Positions 25,759 through 36,968 of a stretch of DNA of 64,000 bases are shown one piece after another. The stretch comes from Brachycybe producta (lineage: Eukaryota > Arthropoda > Diplopoda > Playtdesmida > Andrognathidae). A program made the translations under genes and the position numbers. Each line of letters starts with the position of its first letter. The stretch's first letter is position 1. Location: contig JAUPFP010000038.1 of assembly GCA_036925085.1 (NCBI GenBank), positions 1,354,171 to 1,418,170 on the forward strand, given 5' to 3'. The notes beneath the pieces were generated by a model. It did no database searches and was not told the DNA's origin. It saw only the letters and a list, made by a program, of their open reading frames with translations.

Positions 25759-26319
25759 CTAGTGGGGTAACCCGTCATAAATGACGGGAGCAAAATTCAC
25801 AGGCAATTTGCCCAGCATTAGAATTTTTTTTCCTCTGCTCTTTTATGATGTCAGACCAAGTAAGAAACCCAATTAGAAATTGATGACGTTCATAAAAGGG
25901 CTGGGCAAAACAAATTCTAATGCTGGGCACAATTGCCTGTGATAAATTCTGGTTTAATTTTGCGACTATTATCCCCTCCCCTTTTTATATTTGAAAGAGA
26001 AAATGAGTTTTTCATTTTCTCTGGTGTGCGCATGCGCGTCGTTTGTTCTTTTTACTCCTTTCATTTCAATTTCAGTCACCCCACCCACTTTTCCCCCTCC
26101 ACGTTTCTCTCTCCACCTCCCCTTCTACACTTTCCAACCTTTTTCCCCCTCTCCAATTTAATATCATGGGGTTCTTGGATGGGGAGTGTGCAACATATAG
26201 TTGACCTTGAGAAAAAAAGCGGTTCATTTATTCATTTAAATTTATATAAATTCCGACGTGCTTCAAGGTTTTTGTCCTTGTTTGTACAGCATTAATCACA
26301 CACACACACAGACCTGGCT
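25759..26319 (-). mobile_element. Non-autonomous Helitron, copy B
   Basis: In + sense it begins CTAGTGGGGTAACCCGTCAT, that is, the 3' hairpin and CTAG terminus of copy A reversed. It ends in (CA)n followed by CAGACCTGG. It is longer than copy A, with CCTTTTTATATTTGAAAGAG and TTTTCATTTTCTCTGGTGTG in the middle. The internal frame at 25933-26295 is shared by other copies only as DNA similarity and is not a gene. Confidence 0.75.
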
Positions 26320-26807
26320 TAATATATATATAATGTTTGTTTAATCTCTGAATTCCAGCCTCAAACCAGGTTTTTTTGACCGACAAAAGCATTTTTTGTT
26401 TGCTTATGTAGGCCCTATTACTATTGTAAAAAAATATTTTTTTTGGAGGGGGGGGGGGGGGCACTCAAGATTTTTGCCCCTGGCGCCAATATCTGAGATG
26501 CTTTCAGTGGTTTAGTAAATAAACCAACATGTGTATACGTATGCTATTATGCATAATTTACTAAACTGTTGGAACTCTATCCAATATACATTTAGCACCA
26601 GGTATTAAGTATTCAAGGTCCATTAGGAATTTATAATTCACTCTCCTTTTATGTTTTGCTTTTTTACCACTTTTGTATATGGAAATCAGAACTGCATACA
26701 ACATGAATAGCAAATGGTGAACCAAAGACCTAAGAATAGGCGAATAAATATTTCAAGAATAAACTTTCAAAAATCTGTTCCATTTCTTATAGCCCCCCCC
26801 CCCCCCT

Positions 26808-27142
26808 TGTTAAAGCCCACCTGTTATCCTGGTATTTCAGAAGCAACACTAAGAAGAAATTGAAAGAGTGTTTAGAAACTAGAACAGTAGCTGAATCACT
26901 TAATATATAGTAGTATATTCATGTTATCTTTTAAAATTAACTTTGTCTGTAGAAAAAAATAGTCTGCTTAAAGTTGGGTTATTTTCAAAATGACATTAAA
27001 AAGCTTATTTTAAAAGATATCAACATTGAAAATACCCTTAAGTGACCAATCTTACTCCTTTTACTTTCTAAAGTACTTTTCAAGTGTGAAAGAAAGAATA
27101 ACCAGAGTTCTACGGGCGTAGTTTACGCTTTAAAACCAGGCC
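26808..27142. mobile_element. Long fold-back MITE, copy 5
   Basis: Inverted arms with GAAACTAGAACAGTAGCTGA on the left and the inverse pattern (CTTTTACTTTCTAAAGTAC) on the right. The right end is ACGCTTTAAAACCAGG. Moderately diverged. Confidence 0.75.
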
Positions 27143-27464
27143 AAAAAGAAATTATTAAACATGAAACTGGACATCCCTAAATTGGAACAGTTACTATAGT
27201 TATAATATTAATAATACTGTAAATATTACTAAGAGTTAAAATGGGTTCCATGAAGACTCCATATAATAATAACAAAATTTCTTTGTTACTTCTCAAATAT
27301 TCTATGACATTTTTGCAATATACCCTCTGTTTTTTGTTTAAAAATATTAGTCTAATCAAAAAACTAGAGCTTCCATTTTCCTTAGTTCTAACATCACAAA
27401 TAGATGAAAAATACTCGTGCAACACTGACTTACTGTAGTTAGGACCAATTTTTAAGTATAAAAC

Positions 27465-27640
27465 AGCCCTCAAACTCAGGGCTCTTTGAAAAGTATAAAT
27501 AAAAGAAACTCATGTTTTAGAAACTAGAAACGTAGCGCAATCACTTAAAGAAAATACTATTAAATAATACTTCCAAGCCACAATTCTAGTTTCTAACACA
27601 ATTTCAATTTCACCTTAAAGGCCTTTCTAGAGCTCGATAA
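27465..27640. mobile_element. Fold-back MITE, shortened copy 6
   Basis: Contains TTTTAGAAACTAGAAACGTA and its inverse CACAATTCTAGTTTCTAACA, but most of the centre is gone. Confidence 0.6.
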
Positions 27641-28873
27641 AAAAGATCTCTGAAAAAACATCTGAAAGCATAAATTCCACTTAATAAATTGAATAATTAT
27701 AATAGGCTGCCAATGGTATGATGGAAAACTGAATCAAGGTCAAAGTATTATCTCGCCCAAAAACTCTGAAATAATATTGAAAACATTATTTCAGAAAACT
27801 CAGAAAAATTGAAATAGAACTCTAAAAATACATAACGGAAAACAAGAGAAAAAAGTCACAATTTGTTTAGCTAGATGGCGCTGAATTACATAAGAGTAAT
27901 TGTAATTTTCAGAAGTTTTTTTCAGAGTTCTGTTCATTGAGCTCTCTCTAGCAAGGGCTTTAGTGTAGCTCTTCTGAAATACAGAATAACCAAAGTAAAC
28001 AACTATCCATAAAACATCCTAACTAGCCCCCCCCCCCCCCCAAAAAAAAAAAAACTTGATTAGCCACAAAATTCTTGAAGTAGAATGCTAAAAAATGTGG
28101 AACTGTTAGGCTTATTTTCTAAAAAAAAAAGAATCTACATACAGAAGTTATTCCTGGAATTCGTTCCTTGTTTATTCCACATAATACCTTTTCTTCCATA
28201 CAAAAAAAACTTATTTGCCAGTAATTCTAGAAACAACTGCAGACTTCAGTTGAATACAAATTTTTCTAATTCAATTTAGAAGTTAAACAAATTAGTGAGT
28301 GAGATTTTATATTCTTGTGGAGAAACAACAAATAAATGAATTAAAGAGATGTATAAACGCCTTCGTGCTTTTTTCTTTCTTTCTAAAATTACAAAAGAAA
28401 TGTCAGTTTTTGATAATAATTAACTATTTTTTTTTTCTTTTTTCAAAAAATCAATATTTATTGTTTGAGTGACATTATTTAGGTGGAGCCAAATTACTTC
28501 CCACAAATTAATCTTACATATGACATAAAAAAACAATCATTTATTCTAATCAGTGATTATTACGCAGCAAAGAAAAAATATAAGAATGAAAACATTTTTT
28601 AGTTTCTATCTTGAAAGCATTTAAATATAATAACGGATAACGTTATTCGGAAGCAAGAGTGAATATAAGCTTATGAATATATTAAAAGATAATTCTTTAA
28701 ACATATAGACTATCCATAAGCAAAAAAGATTAATGATCTTTTTTGCTGACAATTAGGCCAAGATTTCCATTATTCGTTGTGAAATTTATCAACTATATAA
28801 AAAAATATCACTTTTGCCTTTTTTTCTTCTTTGTTAAAGAAATAAATCTTGCAAGTTAAAATATTTTAATTAA
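27641..28873. other. Geneless AT-rich stretch
   Basis: No supported gene. It holds a C15/A12 homopolymer junction at 28027-28053. Frames such as 28085-28279 are short and featureless. Confidence 0.5.
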
Positions 28874-29770
28874 GAGCCTAGATCCACGTCCATCCTGTTG
28901 TTTTGAGCAGACGACAACGAGACAATTGAGTGTTCTTATATGGTGTTACTAAAACTGCAAGAAATCGCCTCACAATCGCTCAATTAAAATACAGTAAATT
29001 ACAAAATGCAATAAAAAGTATTGTTCTTCACGTGCTCGATTTATATAATTTTTGAAAAGGTCCTATTTTTAAACAAGGTTCAAAGTCGTTCGTTTTTTTA
29101 ACCCCATGTTAAATCCCATTGGCCCCAAAACCGTCCCACAAACATTTGAAAAACTCTCGTTAAAAACGATTTAGAACAATAACAAAATAATTAGCACATA
29201 TATTCATGTATTGGCTTCACGATGTTTCCTTTTTATAAATTTTGAAAAGGTCCTTCTATTTTTTAATAACGTTTAAAATCGTACGTTTTTTTAACTCCAT
29301 GTTAAGTCCCATAGGACTAAAACACCGTCCAACAAAAGTTAAGAGAACTCTGATTAAAAATGATTTAGAGCAATCAGAAAAATTAGCACGTACTTACACG
29401 TGTTTATTGCCTTCAGGATTATTCCTTTTTCTAAATTTTAAAAGGGCTTTCTATTTTTAAATAACATTTAAAATCTTACGTTTTTTTAACTCCATGTTAA
29501 GTCCCATAGGGCCAAAAAACCGTCTCACAAACATTTGAAGAACTCTCGTTAAAAACGATTTAGAACAATCACATAAAAATTAGCATGTGCATTAATCTAT
29601 TGGCTTCACGATGTTTTCTTTTTATAAGATTAGCACGCGAAATTATTTTTCTATTAATTATTATGTGACTTCGAACCCGGAGAAAAATATTAAAAAACCG
29701 TTTTTCAATCAACAACGATCGCAGCGCCTACATTCGGAGAAATTTTGAAATAAACGCTATTTCTAGGCTC
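28874..29770. mobile_element. TTAA/TIR element carrying a ~190-bp tandem repeat
   Basis: It is bounded by TTAA on both sides (28870-28873 and 29771-29774), with inverted ends GAGCCTAGA and TCTAGGCTC. Inside, a unit of about 190 bp is repeated three times (about 29041-29230, 29231-29420 and 29421-29625), each with TTTTTTTAACTCCATGTTAA and CACCGTC(C/T)(A/C)ACAAA-like blocks. No transposase is present. TTAA targets are typical of piggyBac, but the ends alone do not prove the superfamily. Confidence 0.7.
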
Positions 29771-30059
29771 TTAAAGAAAAAAAAGTGTTTAGGTTGCAAT
29801 CCCAAACTGTCGTAAAATGTTATATTTAATCCTTGATCAAAAAAGGATCAAAGTATAAAAATCGTCAATTGTAAACAACAAAATTCTGCCTTCACTGTGT
29901 GTTTTTACGTATTATTAATTATGGTAGATATTAGAAATGTAAAAGACAAAAGAAAACACAAGTTTAGACAGCAGTTGAAGAAGAAATTGAAAGTGTTCTA
30001 TACTAGAATACTTCAAAGTTAAGGTCGACATAAAGCCCATGAGTATGTTTTTTGTGATA

Positions 30060-30248
30060 CTCGCTTTTATAAAAAAAAAGTCTAAAAAGTAAAACAAAAT
30101 CTAATCTCCTCTTGTCTTGTTGGCGTAGTGGTTAGGGTCTCTATGCCCTTGGTAATGTTGGAGCCCACGGTAATGTTGGTCATTGTTTCAAATATTTCAG
30201 AAGGTGATGGGAACAAACTAACAAATTACGAAGTTAAATAAAAGCGAG
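30060..30248 (+). mobile_element. TIR element with tRNA-like core, copy 1
   Basis: It is bounded by TA on both sides and by inverted ends CTCGCTTTTATAAAA and TTAAATAAAAGCGAG. Between them lies a tRNA-like A box (TTGGCGTAGTGGTTAGGG) followed by a degraded B box region. Sister copies are at 57501, 58592, 59025 and 61069. Confidence 0.75.
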
Positions 30249-31795
30249 TAATAATAATAAAGACATGAGCTTTGTAGGCCTTATTACCCTGTAGACTATT
30301 GCAAAACCTCAGCACATGGGCTTTGTGGTCCTAATGGACTTCCTGGGCTTGTTAGTCCTACTAGGCTTCGACTCGCGTGAATGGTCGGGCCTAATGGGTT
30401 TCGTTGGCATTATGGGTTTATGAATTGGACCGATCCTCAATTTTTTTTTTACAAAATGTAGACTATTTATTGTCTCCACTTCAAAGTTTGTATAAAAAAA
30501 AGGATCAACCTTCATCTTTTCAAAAATGCCACAAAAATCAAAACCTTTCAAAATGTGCAAATAGATCTATATCATCATTTAATATTGTGGCATTTAAAAG
30601 TTATCTGTAAAAAGATGGGTAAACAACTTTTGCCCACATTTCCAATTTTCAATTATAGCATACAGGCCCACACGCTGATAATTATAATGATTTTTGCTGA
30701 CATTGATGACAAATGAAGAATACTTTTTTTTTTTTTTTGAAATCTCGAATTAAAGAGTAAACATTCCACTAAAATCGATCTGGTAAAGGAAATAAAACAA
30801 TATAATCGGACGAGTACACAATGTTTTGTTACAGTATGTTGTTCTACTACGAATTCCAATGAGCTTTTGCAAACTTTTGCAGCTTTTGCTTGTTGTAAAG
30901 AGTAAAATAAAATACTTGTACTTATATGTACAGTAGTGTAAGTATAGGAAAAGATGTTTCTTTTCCACTTTACTTCTTAAGAAGTTGCTCTTGTCTTTAT
31001 ATAGATAGATGATGGTATGATGCCATTTTGGATTCCATTATAAATCTCTCTTTGCTCATCCTAATGAGTTTATGCACGAAAACAGGAAACTGATGGTTTT
31101 GCCTCTTTTGATTTTCTCTTGCAGTTTTCTTCTTGCATTTATGTGCTCATCCATAAATGTATGATACATTTGGAAATTTAAAGTAGAACAGTCGAAAGAC
31201 CTTTTTTTTCTTACTTCAAAATTTTTTCTCTACATTTTTTTTTTTTGCTTTTGCTATAACACTTAAAAGGTCTTAAGATCTTTAATTAATGAAGAACAAA
31301 CATTTCTAAAAAAAAAAAACGTTCATATCCTACATATACATAATAGATATATGCGCTTAAATTCATCAACCAAAAAAAACATACGTTCTCCATCAGAATG
31401 TTTCTTAACACATTGAATTTTAAATATCCGTTATAATATAGGACCCCCAATTTATAATAATTGCTTGATATTAATTAACCATAAAATTGGGGCACTTCAA
31501 ATGTACTGTATCGATCGATCTTGTAAAAGTACATGATTTTAAAATTCTCTATGTTGTGCACAGGTATTTATGTCTTTGTATACAGAATAATGTATAATGC
31601 AAACATTTAAAACAGATGTAAAAGCAACACTATCGTCAATCGCCACATATGGCGAATTTTATTGTCACATTTCAATTCCAATAATAGAATTTGACGTTTT
31701 TTGTTTGTTGGTGTGACCTTTTTACTGTCCACTGGTGCTGATATGTTTATTGAGATCGGAAATGCGGCCAAACTTTTTGCAGATTGACATAATAA
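30249..31795. other. Geneless stretch
   Basis: AT-rich DNA with no supported gene. A patch of GGCTTT/GGGCCT words at 30265-30430 gives a spurious frame (TKPIRPDHSRESKPSRTNKP) that looks like a degenerate short tandem repeat rather than a protein. Confidence 0.45.
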
Positions 31796-31799
31796 GGAT

Positions 31800-32020
31800 G
31801 TTTTAAAGCTTTAAATGACTCAAACTCTCGTTCAGGTGCAAAAAATAAAAGAAACTTGAATGCGTTTTATAAACTAGAAGGGAAAAATTAAGGATATTCT
31901 CATGTTGATATCTTTCAAAATAAGCTTTTTTTTGTGACTTTTTAAGTGATTAAGGTACCCTTCTAGTTTTTTTTAAAAAACTTTGATGTTTCTCTTAATT
32001 TTACTTCTGAAAGAAAGAAT
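31800..32020. mobile_element. Fold-back MITE, shortened copy 7
   Basis: Left arm TATAAACTAGAAGGG and TTGATATCTTTCAAAATAAG. Right arm TACCCTTCTAGTTTT and TCTCTTAATTTTACTTCTGA. Compact copy about 170 bases from the LTR insertion. Confidence 0.7.
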
Positions 32021-32191
32021 ATAGCCGATTGTATATATAGCCAATGTATGTATTGATTGAATAAACTTGTCCAACTTGTTAAATTTTCCATTTGAGCATT
32101 CTCAAATTTTGAATGGATCTGTGAAATTAATTTGTCTTTCAACGCACCTGTGACCACATTTAAAAATAGGTTGCCGATCTCTGATCTAAAG

Positions 32192-32879
32192 TGTGAGCTT
32201 TTGACATCAACCAATATTTTATTACCAACCTTTAGATGACATTTTCTACTTTTCGTTTCTTCTCTGAGCAGTATGACACCTGCACAGAGAAGATCCGAGC
32301 TGTAGAGAGAGCTGGATGGAGATAGATTGAAGTCACTCTTCTGCATGGGGGTGAAATCAATGCAGGAGAGTGGCGGCCATCTCTCTCTCTTCCGGTTGAT
32401 GCTGATATACATCTTCTCCATCGGTATTCCGACTAGAGAAGATGTTGTAGCTGCTGAGAATCGTATAGCTCCTGCCCTATGAAACCTCCGGCCTCTGAAG
32501 AGAAGTTATTAGCATAAAGACATAGAGACAACGCTACTTCTTATTACAACACTTTTATTCATTCCTTGTAAGAAGTACAGATACAAGGGTGAATAGTAAA
32601 ATACTAACTGGAAATCCTCAGGCCCATGATTTGGAATGTATCGCAAAAACAGGCAAAGGAAAGAACTGAGGAACAAAGAGGAACATGGTCCTTTTATACC
32701 TTGGACCTGTGTACACCTGCGAGGTGTAACCAGGTCCAAGTGACCATGGTCCTTTATGTATCAATCCGCCACTTGGGCATGAGTCAGAAAGGTGAGTCAG
32801 AGAGGAGGGAGGGACGGTTGAGAGTTGTTTACCCCCCAGGCTATGGTTTTGGCGGGATCACGATTTACAGGGTGTTACA
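32192..32879 (-). repeat. 3' LTR of the pol-less element
   Basis: 688 bp. I find no difference from the copy at 41797-42484. It contains the same TATA box (32691-32698) and AATAAA. On its upstream side (32880-32890) the - strand reads GTTGGAGGGTA, a short purine-rich tract suitable for priming plus-strand synthesis. The reading frames within it are duplicated in the other LTR and are not genes. Confidence 0.96.
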
Positions 32880-33282
32880 TACCCTCCAACTTTGCTTGGA
32901 GTACGTCCTCGTACTCCAGCCAAGGGTGGAAGGTTTTCAAGTTACGCAGCGGGGAGACATGGGTGGCTGAGGACTTACCGTGTACAGAGGTGGTTATGGA
33001 AAGGCACTGGCACCGAAGTGTCAGCGCCCTTAAAAATTGGAAAAGGCTGAAAACATAAAACAAAGATAATTAATGCTCGCTGAGTGGCGAGCCGCTATTG
33101 AAATCTAAAAAGAAAAGAACAGTTGCAACGTATTTTATTTTTTTATAAATTTTTCGATAATGCCACCCGGATGGGTGGCAACCACATGAGTACATGTGGC
33201 GCGCAGCTATCCCTGCTGCGGAGGGTGGGGAGGATCCTGGGTCCATGAACCGTACGGGGGGGTAATCCCGCCGGACCTGGCC

Positions 33283-35460
33283 TCATCGGTAGCTGGATGC
33301 GGCAGACAGCCATTGCCCCTGGTCGTCAGGTAGATCCCGGTGGAAGATATTGAAGATGTCCCGGTCCCCGATAATCTTGCGGGAGGACCGCTTGTTGTAC
33401 AAGGTAGCCCAAGCGGCGTCCCATAAGACGGCGATTCGGTAACGAGGATCCGGTTCCGGAATGTAGTGACGGCTGGTACGGAACGTCTGTCCAGCTGGCA
33501 GTCTAAAGACGGAGTTGACGAAAGCTCCCAAAAGGGCTTCCGTGGCTTCATCGATGGCATCTCCGGCGAAACTGGTGGTTTCAACAATCCGTCTTCTTGG
33601 GAAGACGATGGTGATGAGGACACTTGTTAGGCGGGAGAGTCCCACGACATATCGCTCCCGGGGAGGGAGGTCCAGACGGGGAAACCCTTCCTCCAAAGAG
33701 AAGTGTCCTATGTAAAGGGTGTTGGCAGAGCGCACTTCGCGCTGCCAAGTGACCCACCGATTGTTGAGCAACCTCTCGCCGGAGGTGGCTGCACGGAACG
33801 GATGATCCAGCGGTAACCGCCCCAGAGTAGCCCCGGCATGGGGTACAGTGGGCGGTGCGGCTGGTCGGGCTGGTGTTGGAGCCGCAGGTTCCAAAGAAAC
33901 TGATGCGCCCGTGATAGGCCTGGCATGGCGCAAGGCGGACCGGGCCATATCGCGGGCCCGCTGACGTAGTCGCTTCGATGCCGACTTCCTGCTCAGCGCC
34001 TCCAGTGGCTTGGCACTTCCTGGTGCACGGCCCAGTGCTTCCATGGGGTCACCTCCCTGTCGCATGACGTCTTGCAGAAGGTTTGTGATGGCCTTCTGTT
34101 TTTTCAAGAACGCGGCACGCTCTGCGGAAGGTGGCGGCATCAAAGGTGTAGGCGTAGGTTGTCCAGAAGGGCGGCCCGGAGGTGGCGGAGGAGGAGAGCG
34201 ACGCGGGACCCAAGTAGGAGGGCCCCGAGTTTCATAGCGATGGTCGCGGTCCAGTTGGACTCGGTGATCCTGTAGGTCTTGCCTGACCCTTGGGTCGAAG
34301 TTATTACGCGGCGGAGGGCCGCGTCCAGAGGAACCACGTTGTTCCTGCTGACTTCTTCCGTCGGGTCGGCGTCGGGGCGAAAGATGGGAACCACGTGGCG
34401 AAGAGCGACGTGGTTGTGGCCGTTGAAGAGAGTCTCGAGAAGAGTGGTGGCCCCTGTAGGACTGTTGAGGCTCCTTGGGGCGAGCCCCAGTGGGAACCTG
34501 AACACGAACAGGTTGGGGAACCACCACTATGGAAGGTAGCTTTGGAGTCGGAGTTGGTGTGGCGGCCTCGCTGCGTGGAGGCGTGGCACATCGGGAGGTT
34601 GGTGGTGACGATAATGGTGTATGAGGAGGAGGCGGCGGAGTGATTGACGGCACCGGTGAGCAGTGTTGGAAAGGCTCTGGTGGCGTTATGGGTGGAGAAG
34701 GAGATGTGGAGAGGCCAGTTGTCAGGGTTGCTGGCGAGTTTGAGGATGGAGGTGATGACGTGGCCGATGACGTAACTTGGGCGGCTTCTTGGAGTCGGGC
34801 CTCGATTTGCAGGAGCTCCTCCTTCGGGAGTTGCGCCGTACACGGTAAGCCCAGCTCGACAAGGCGGGCGCAAACCGCACGGAGGTACGCCAGATTGTCC
34901 TCCCCTTCCTTTTTATCTCTGGCTGCCTGGCGAAGGGCAGCCTCCCTCTGCATCTCCAAGTGGAGGTCTTCGAGGGGGGAGGGCACAGATCCACCTCCCC
35001 CACGCTTCCCTCTTGCTTCAGCTCCACCCGGAATGGGTTGACCAGGCGCGATGCTATCGCGGAACGCCTGGTTAACCCCCCATGCCATTGTATTAATATC
35101 GATGCGGTCTTCCCGCTCCTCCCAGTAGTGTTTTGATGTCGTGACGTCGAAGGGGACGATGCTGCTTGGAGCAGCAGGCTTCCCTTCGCGCCCGACATTG
35201 GCAGGTCGCTTGAAGCTTGCTTTTAGGCGCTTCTCCCCACGCCGGTGAAAATTCTCCGGTTCGGAGGAGGTGCGGCGCCTATCTATTATGTTTGGCGACT
35301 CTCTTCTTGTTACTGGCGCACTGGCGGCGCCCGCCCTTTGTAGCTGGCAGGTAGATTGAGAGAGGGGTTCAGCGGTCCCCGCCGTTCCACTCTCCGTCTC
35401 ATCTTCACTAGAAGAGGCAGACATCATTCTGCCTCCTCTCCATGAGCCTCTACCTGGCAT
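33283..35460 (-). CDS. Second ORF of the pol-less element, unknown function (725 aa)
   Basis: I do not recognise this protein. Residues 1-120 are basic and S/T-rich. About 150-230 is helical and charged (LHLEMQREAALRQAARDKKE). About 230-450 is extremely proline-, serine- and arginine-rich (TPPPPPHTPLSSPP, RRSPPPPPPGRP). About 450-530 is basic and helical (KSASKRLRQRARDMARSALR). About 560-725 looks like a folded domain (WVTWQREV, YIGHFSLEEGFPRLDLPPRE, YRIAVLWDAAWATLY). There is no CCHC, DTG, RT, RNase H or integrase signature, no signal peptide and no membrane segment. The frame is GC-rich and open for 2.2 kb inside an AT-rich genome, so selection or recent origin must keep it open. It sits where pol or env normally lies. 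A nucleic-acid-binding accessory protein is possible from its charge, no more. Confidence 0.75.
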   Translation of the reverse strand: MPGRGSWRGGRMMSASSSEDETESGTAGTAEPLSQSTCQLQRAGAASAPVTRRESPNIIDRRRTSSEPENFHRRGEKRLKASFKRPANVGREGKPAAPSSIVPFDVTTSKHYWEEREDRIDINTMAWGVNQAFRDSIAPGQPIPGGAEARGKRGGGGSVPSPLEDLHLEMQREAALRQAARDKKEGEDNLAYLRAVCARLVELGLPCTAQLPKEELLQIEARLQEAAQVTSSATSSPPSSNSPATLTTGLSTSPSPPITPPEPFQHCSPVPSITPPPPPHTPLSSPPTSRCATPPRSEAATPTPTPKLPSIVVVPQPVRVQVPTGARPKEPQQSYRGHHSSRDSLQRPQPRRSSPRGSHLSPRRRPDGRSQQEQRGSSGRGPPPRNNFDPRVRQDLQDHRVQLDRDHRYETRGPPTWVPRRSPPPPPPGRPSGQPTPTPLMPPPSAERAAFLKKQKAITNLLQDVMRQGGDPMEALGRAPGSAKPLEALSRKSASKRLRQRARDMARSALRHARPITGASVSLEPAAPTPARPAAPPTVPHAGATLGRLPLDHPFRAATSGERLLNNRWVTWQREVRSANTLYIGHFSLEEGFPRLDLPPRERYVVGLSRLTSVLITIVFPRRRIVETTSFAGDAIDEATEALLGAFVNSVFRLPAGQTFRTSRHYIPEPDPRYRIAVLWDAAWATLYNKRSSRKIIGDRDIFNIFHRDLPDDQGQWLSAASSYR

Positions 35461-36968
35461 ATTTTCTTAAGAGTTTAAAAGTTCTTACTTTTTCAAAAGT
35501 CCCGTTGCTGGTGGTTACTTCCAAATAATAACAGAAATCGGTCCCCGATCACTCTGTTATTATTTCAAGAGGTCCAAAGAGTTCTGAAGGCCTGATGCAC
35601 TGCACGTGAGTTCAAAGGCTTGAAGGTGGCACTCAAGCTTTTGATTAATAACAAAAACTGATGAAGTCCGAAATTAGAGTTTGGAACTTGGCACAAAAAG
35701 GACTTGAAGATTTGAAGAATCGAAGGTGAATATAATTGAGATGACAGGATGAATAAAACGAGTGCTTCTTTGAAGAGAGCAAATCAAGTGGTAATTGACC
35801 AAGTTTGGTCACTTTTCTTATTTAATTTTAAAAGTTAGAAGGGCCGGCCCCTTTTAGAATAAGACACCTTACTCTAATTGGTTTCTTCACGACTTTATTT
35901 ATTGGGGGTGGGGGTTGTCCCACCGACATTAGATGTGAGAGGTGTTGATCTAATTCTTATCAGAGTCGGTCCTGTTTATTATTTTTAGATAAACAAAAGG
36001 ACTAAGGAATCTCGAGGGAGAAGGGCCGTTATTTTATTTCACACCGAGGTGTGAAGTTGCCCATTAACTTTCTCCCCTTCTTTTCCTTAATGCCTTTTTT
36101 TTTGGAAAGAATAGGTCAGCAAGGTTACTAATGTACCTTGCTGTTTGTTATTATTTTTAGGGGGGAGTGGGACAGGAGTTGGTGTCCCACAATTCGATCT
36201 TAATTGAGAGGGTGACAGGTTCTTCAATTTTATTTTTTAATTGAAGGTGTCCGCTCTCACAAAATCTTCAAAACTGATTTTCTTCTTTTTTTTTTTATTT
36301 GTTTATGGCCAGCAGTTTTTGTTGTTTGTTTTTTTTTTCTTTGAAGTCCCAGTGCATTGGTCTGGCCCCCAGAGCAATTGTCTCTTTGAAGTTTTCTATC
36401 CCTCTACTGTCAACAGCATGGTCAATGACGTCCGTCCATAATAAAGGGGAGCACGGTGTTTTTCCTTTTGCTGACCCTTTTATGGCTCTTGATTTTTCTT
36501 CTGAACGTCCTTGACTAGCCTTCGGCGTTTTTCCCAGGTGTACCACGTGGTTGACAGTTGTGTGTGAAGGCCACGTGGTTCCGGTGTAGTTTATTGCATG
36601 TTTGAAATGGTTGCCAATATGTAAATATTGGCGGCCATTTTGAAAAGTTTAAAAGTGTTTCGAAAATTAAAGTTGTATGAATTTTGTAGAGTTTTGGGAG
36701 TTATTTGAGAGTGTTTAGAGGGGTTGTTGATGCTGTGGGGTTGTTTATTCGTTGGGGGGTTCCTTTTATCCCCTCCCCCACCTCTTGACAACTGTCCTCA
36801 GTTGTTTTTCAACACAACAATTCTCAAATTCCTCCCGCTCTTCTATTGTTGATATTTGATGGTTGCTGGTGTTTATTTCCATAGTCATGAAATAAACACT
36901 GGTGAATTATTGTTTTATTTTCGTCGCGTTTGGTTTCTTGACAGCGTGGGTGGCCGTTGCTTTCGTCG
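35461..36968. other. Non-coding spacer between the element's two ORFs
   Basis: About 1.5 kb with many stops in all frames and homopolymer runs of T. It contains no remnant of reverse transcriptase or integrase that I can read. The second ORF must therefore be expressed by splicing, internal initiation or its own promoter, not by read-through from gag-pro. Confidence 0.7.

Noticed and set aside
25933-26295. 120-aa frame and the similar frames at 53540, 57635 and 22731
   Set aside because: All lie in Helitron copies and translate CT-rich DNA (SPPLFIFERENEFFIFSGV). The frame is not kept between copies.
32035-32191. hAT transposon end (GGTTGCCGATCTCTG) abutting the LTR element
   Set aside because: A CAG-NGATCGGCAACC-like end is suggestive, but I could not find the partner end or an 8-bp duplication.
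32626-32970. 114-aa + strand frame, and matching frames at 42231-42509, 32509-32739 and 42114-42344
   Set aside because: They lie in the LTRs and are duplicated only because the LTRs are duplicated. They run antisense to, or overlap, the element's promoter region and have no protein features.
34304-34873. 189-aa and other long frames overlapping the 725-aa ORF on both strands
   Set aside because: GC-rich DNA with few stops gives long shadow frames. The 725-aa frame is much longer, is in the element's sense orientation, and has sensible composition.
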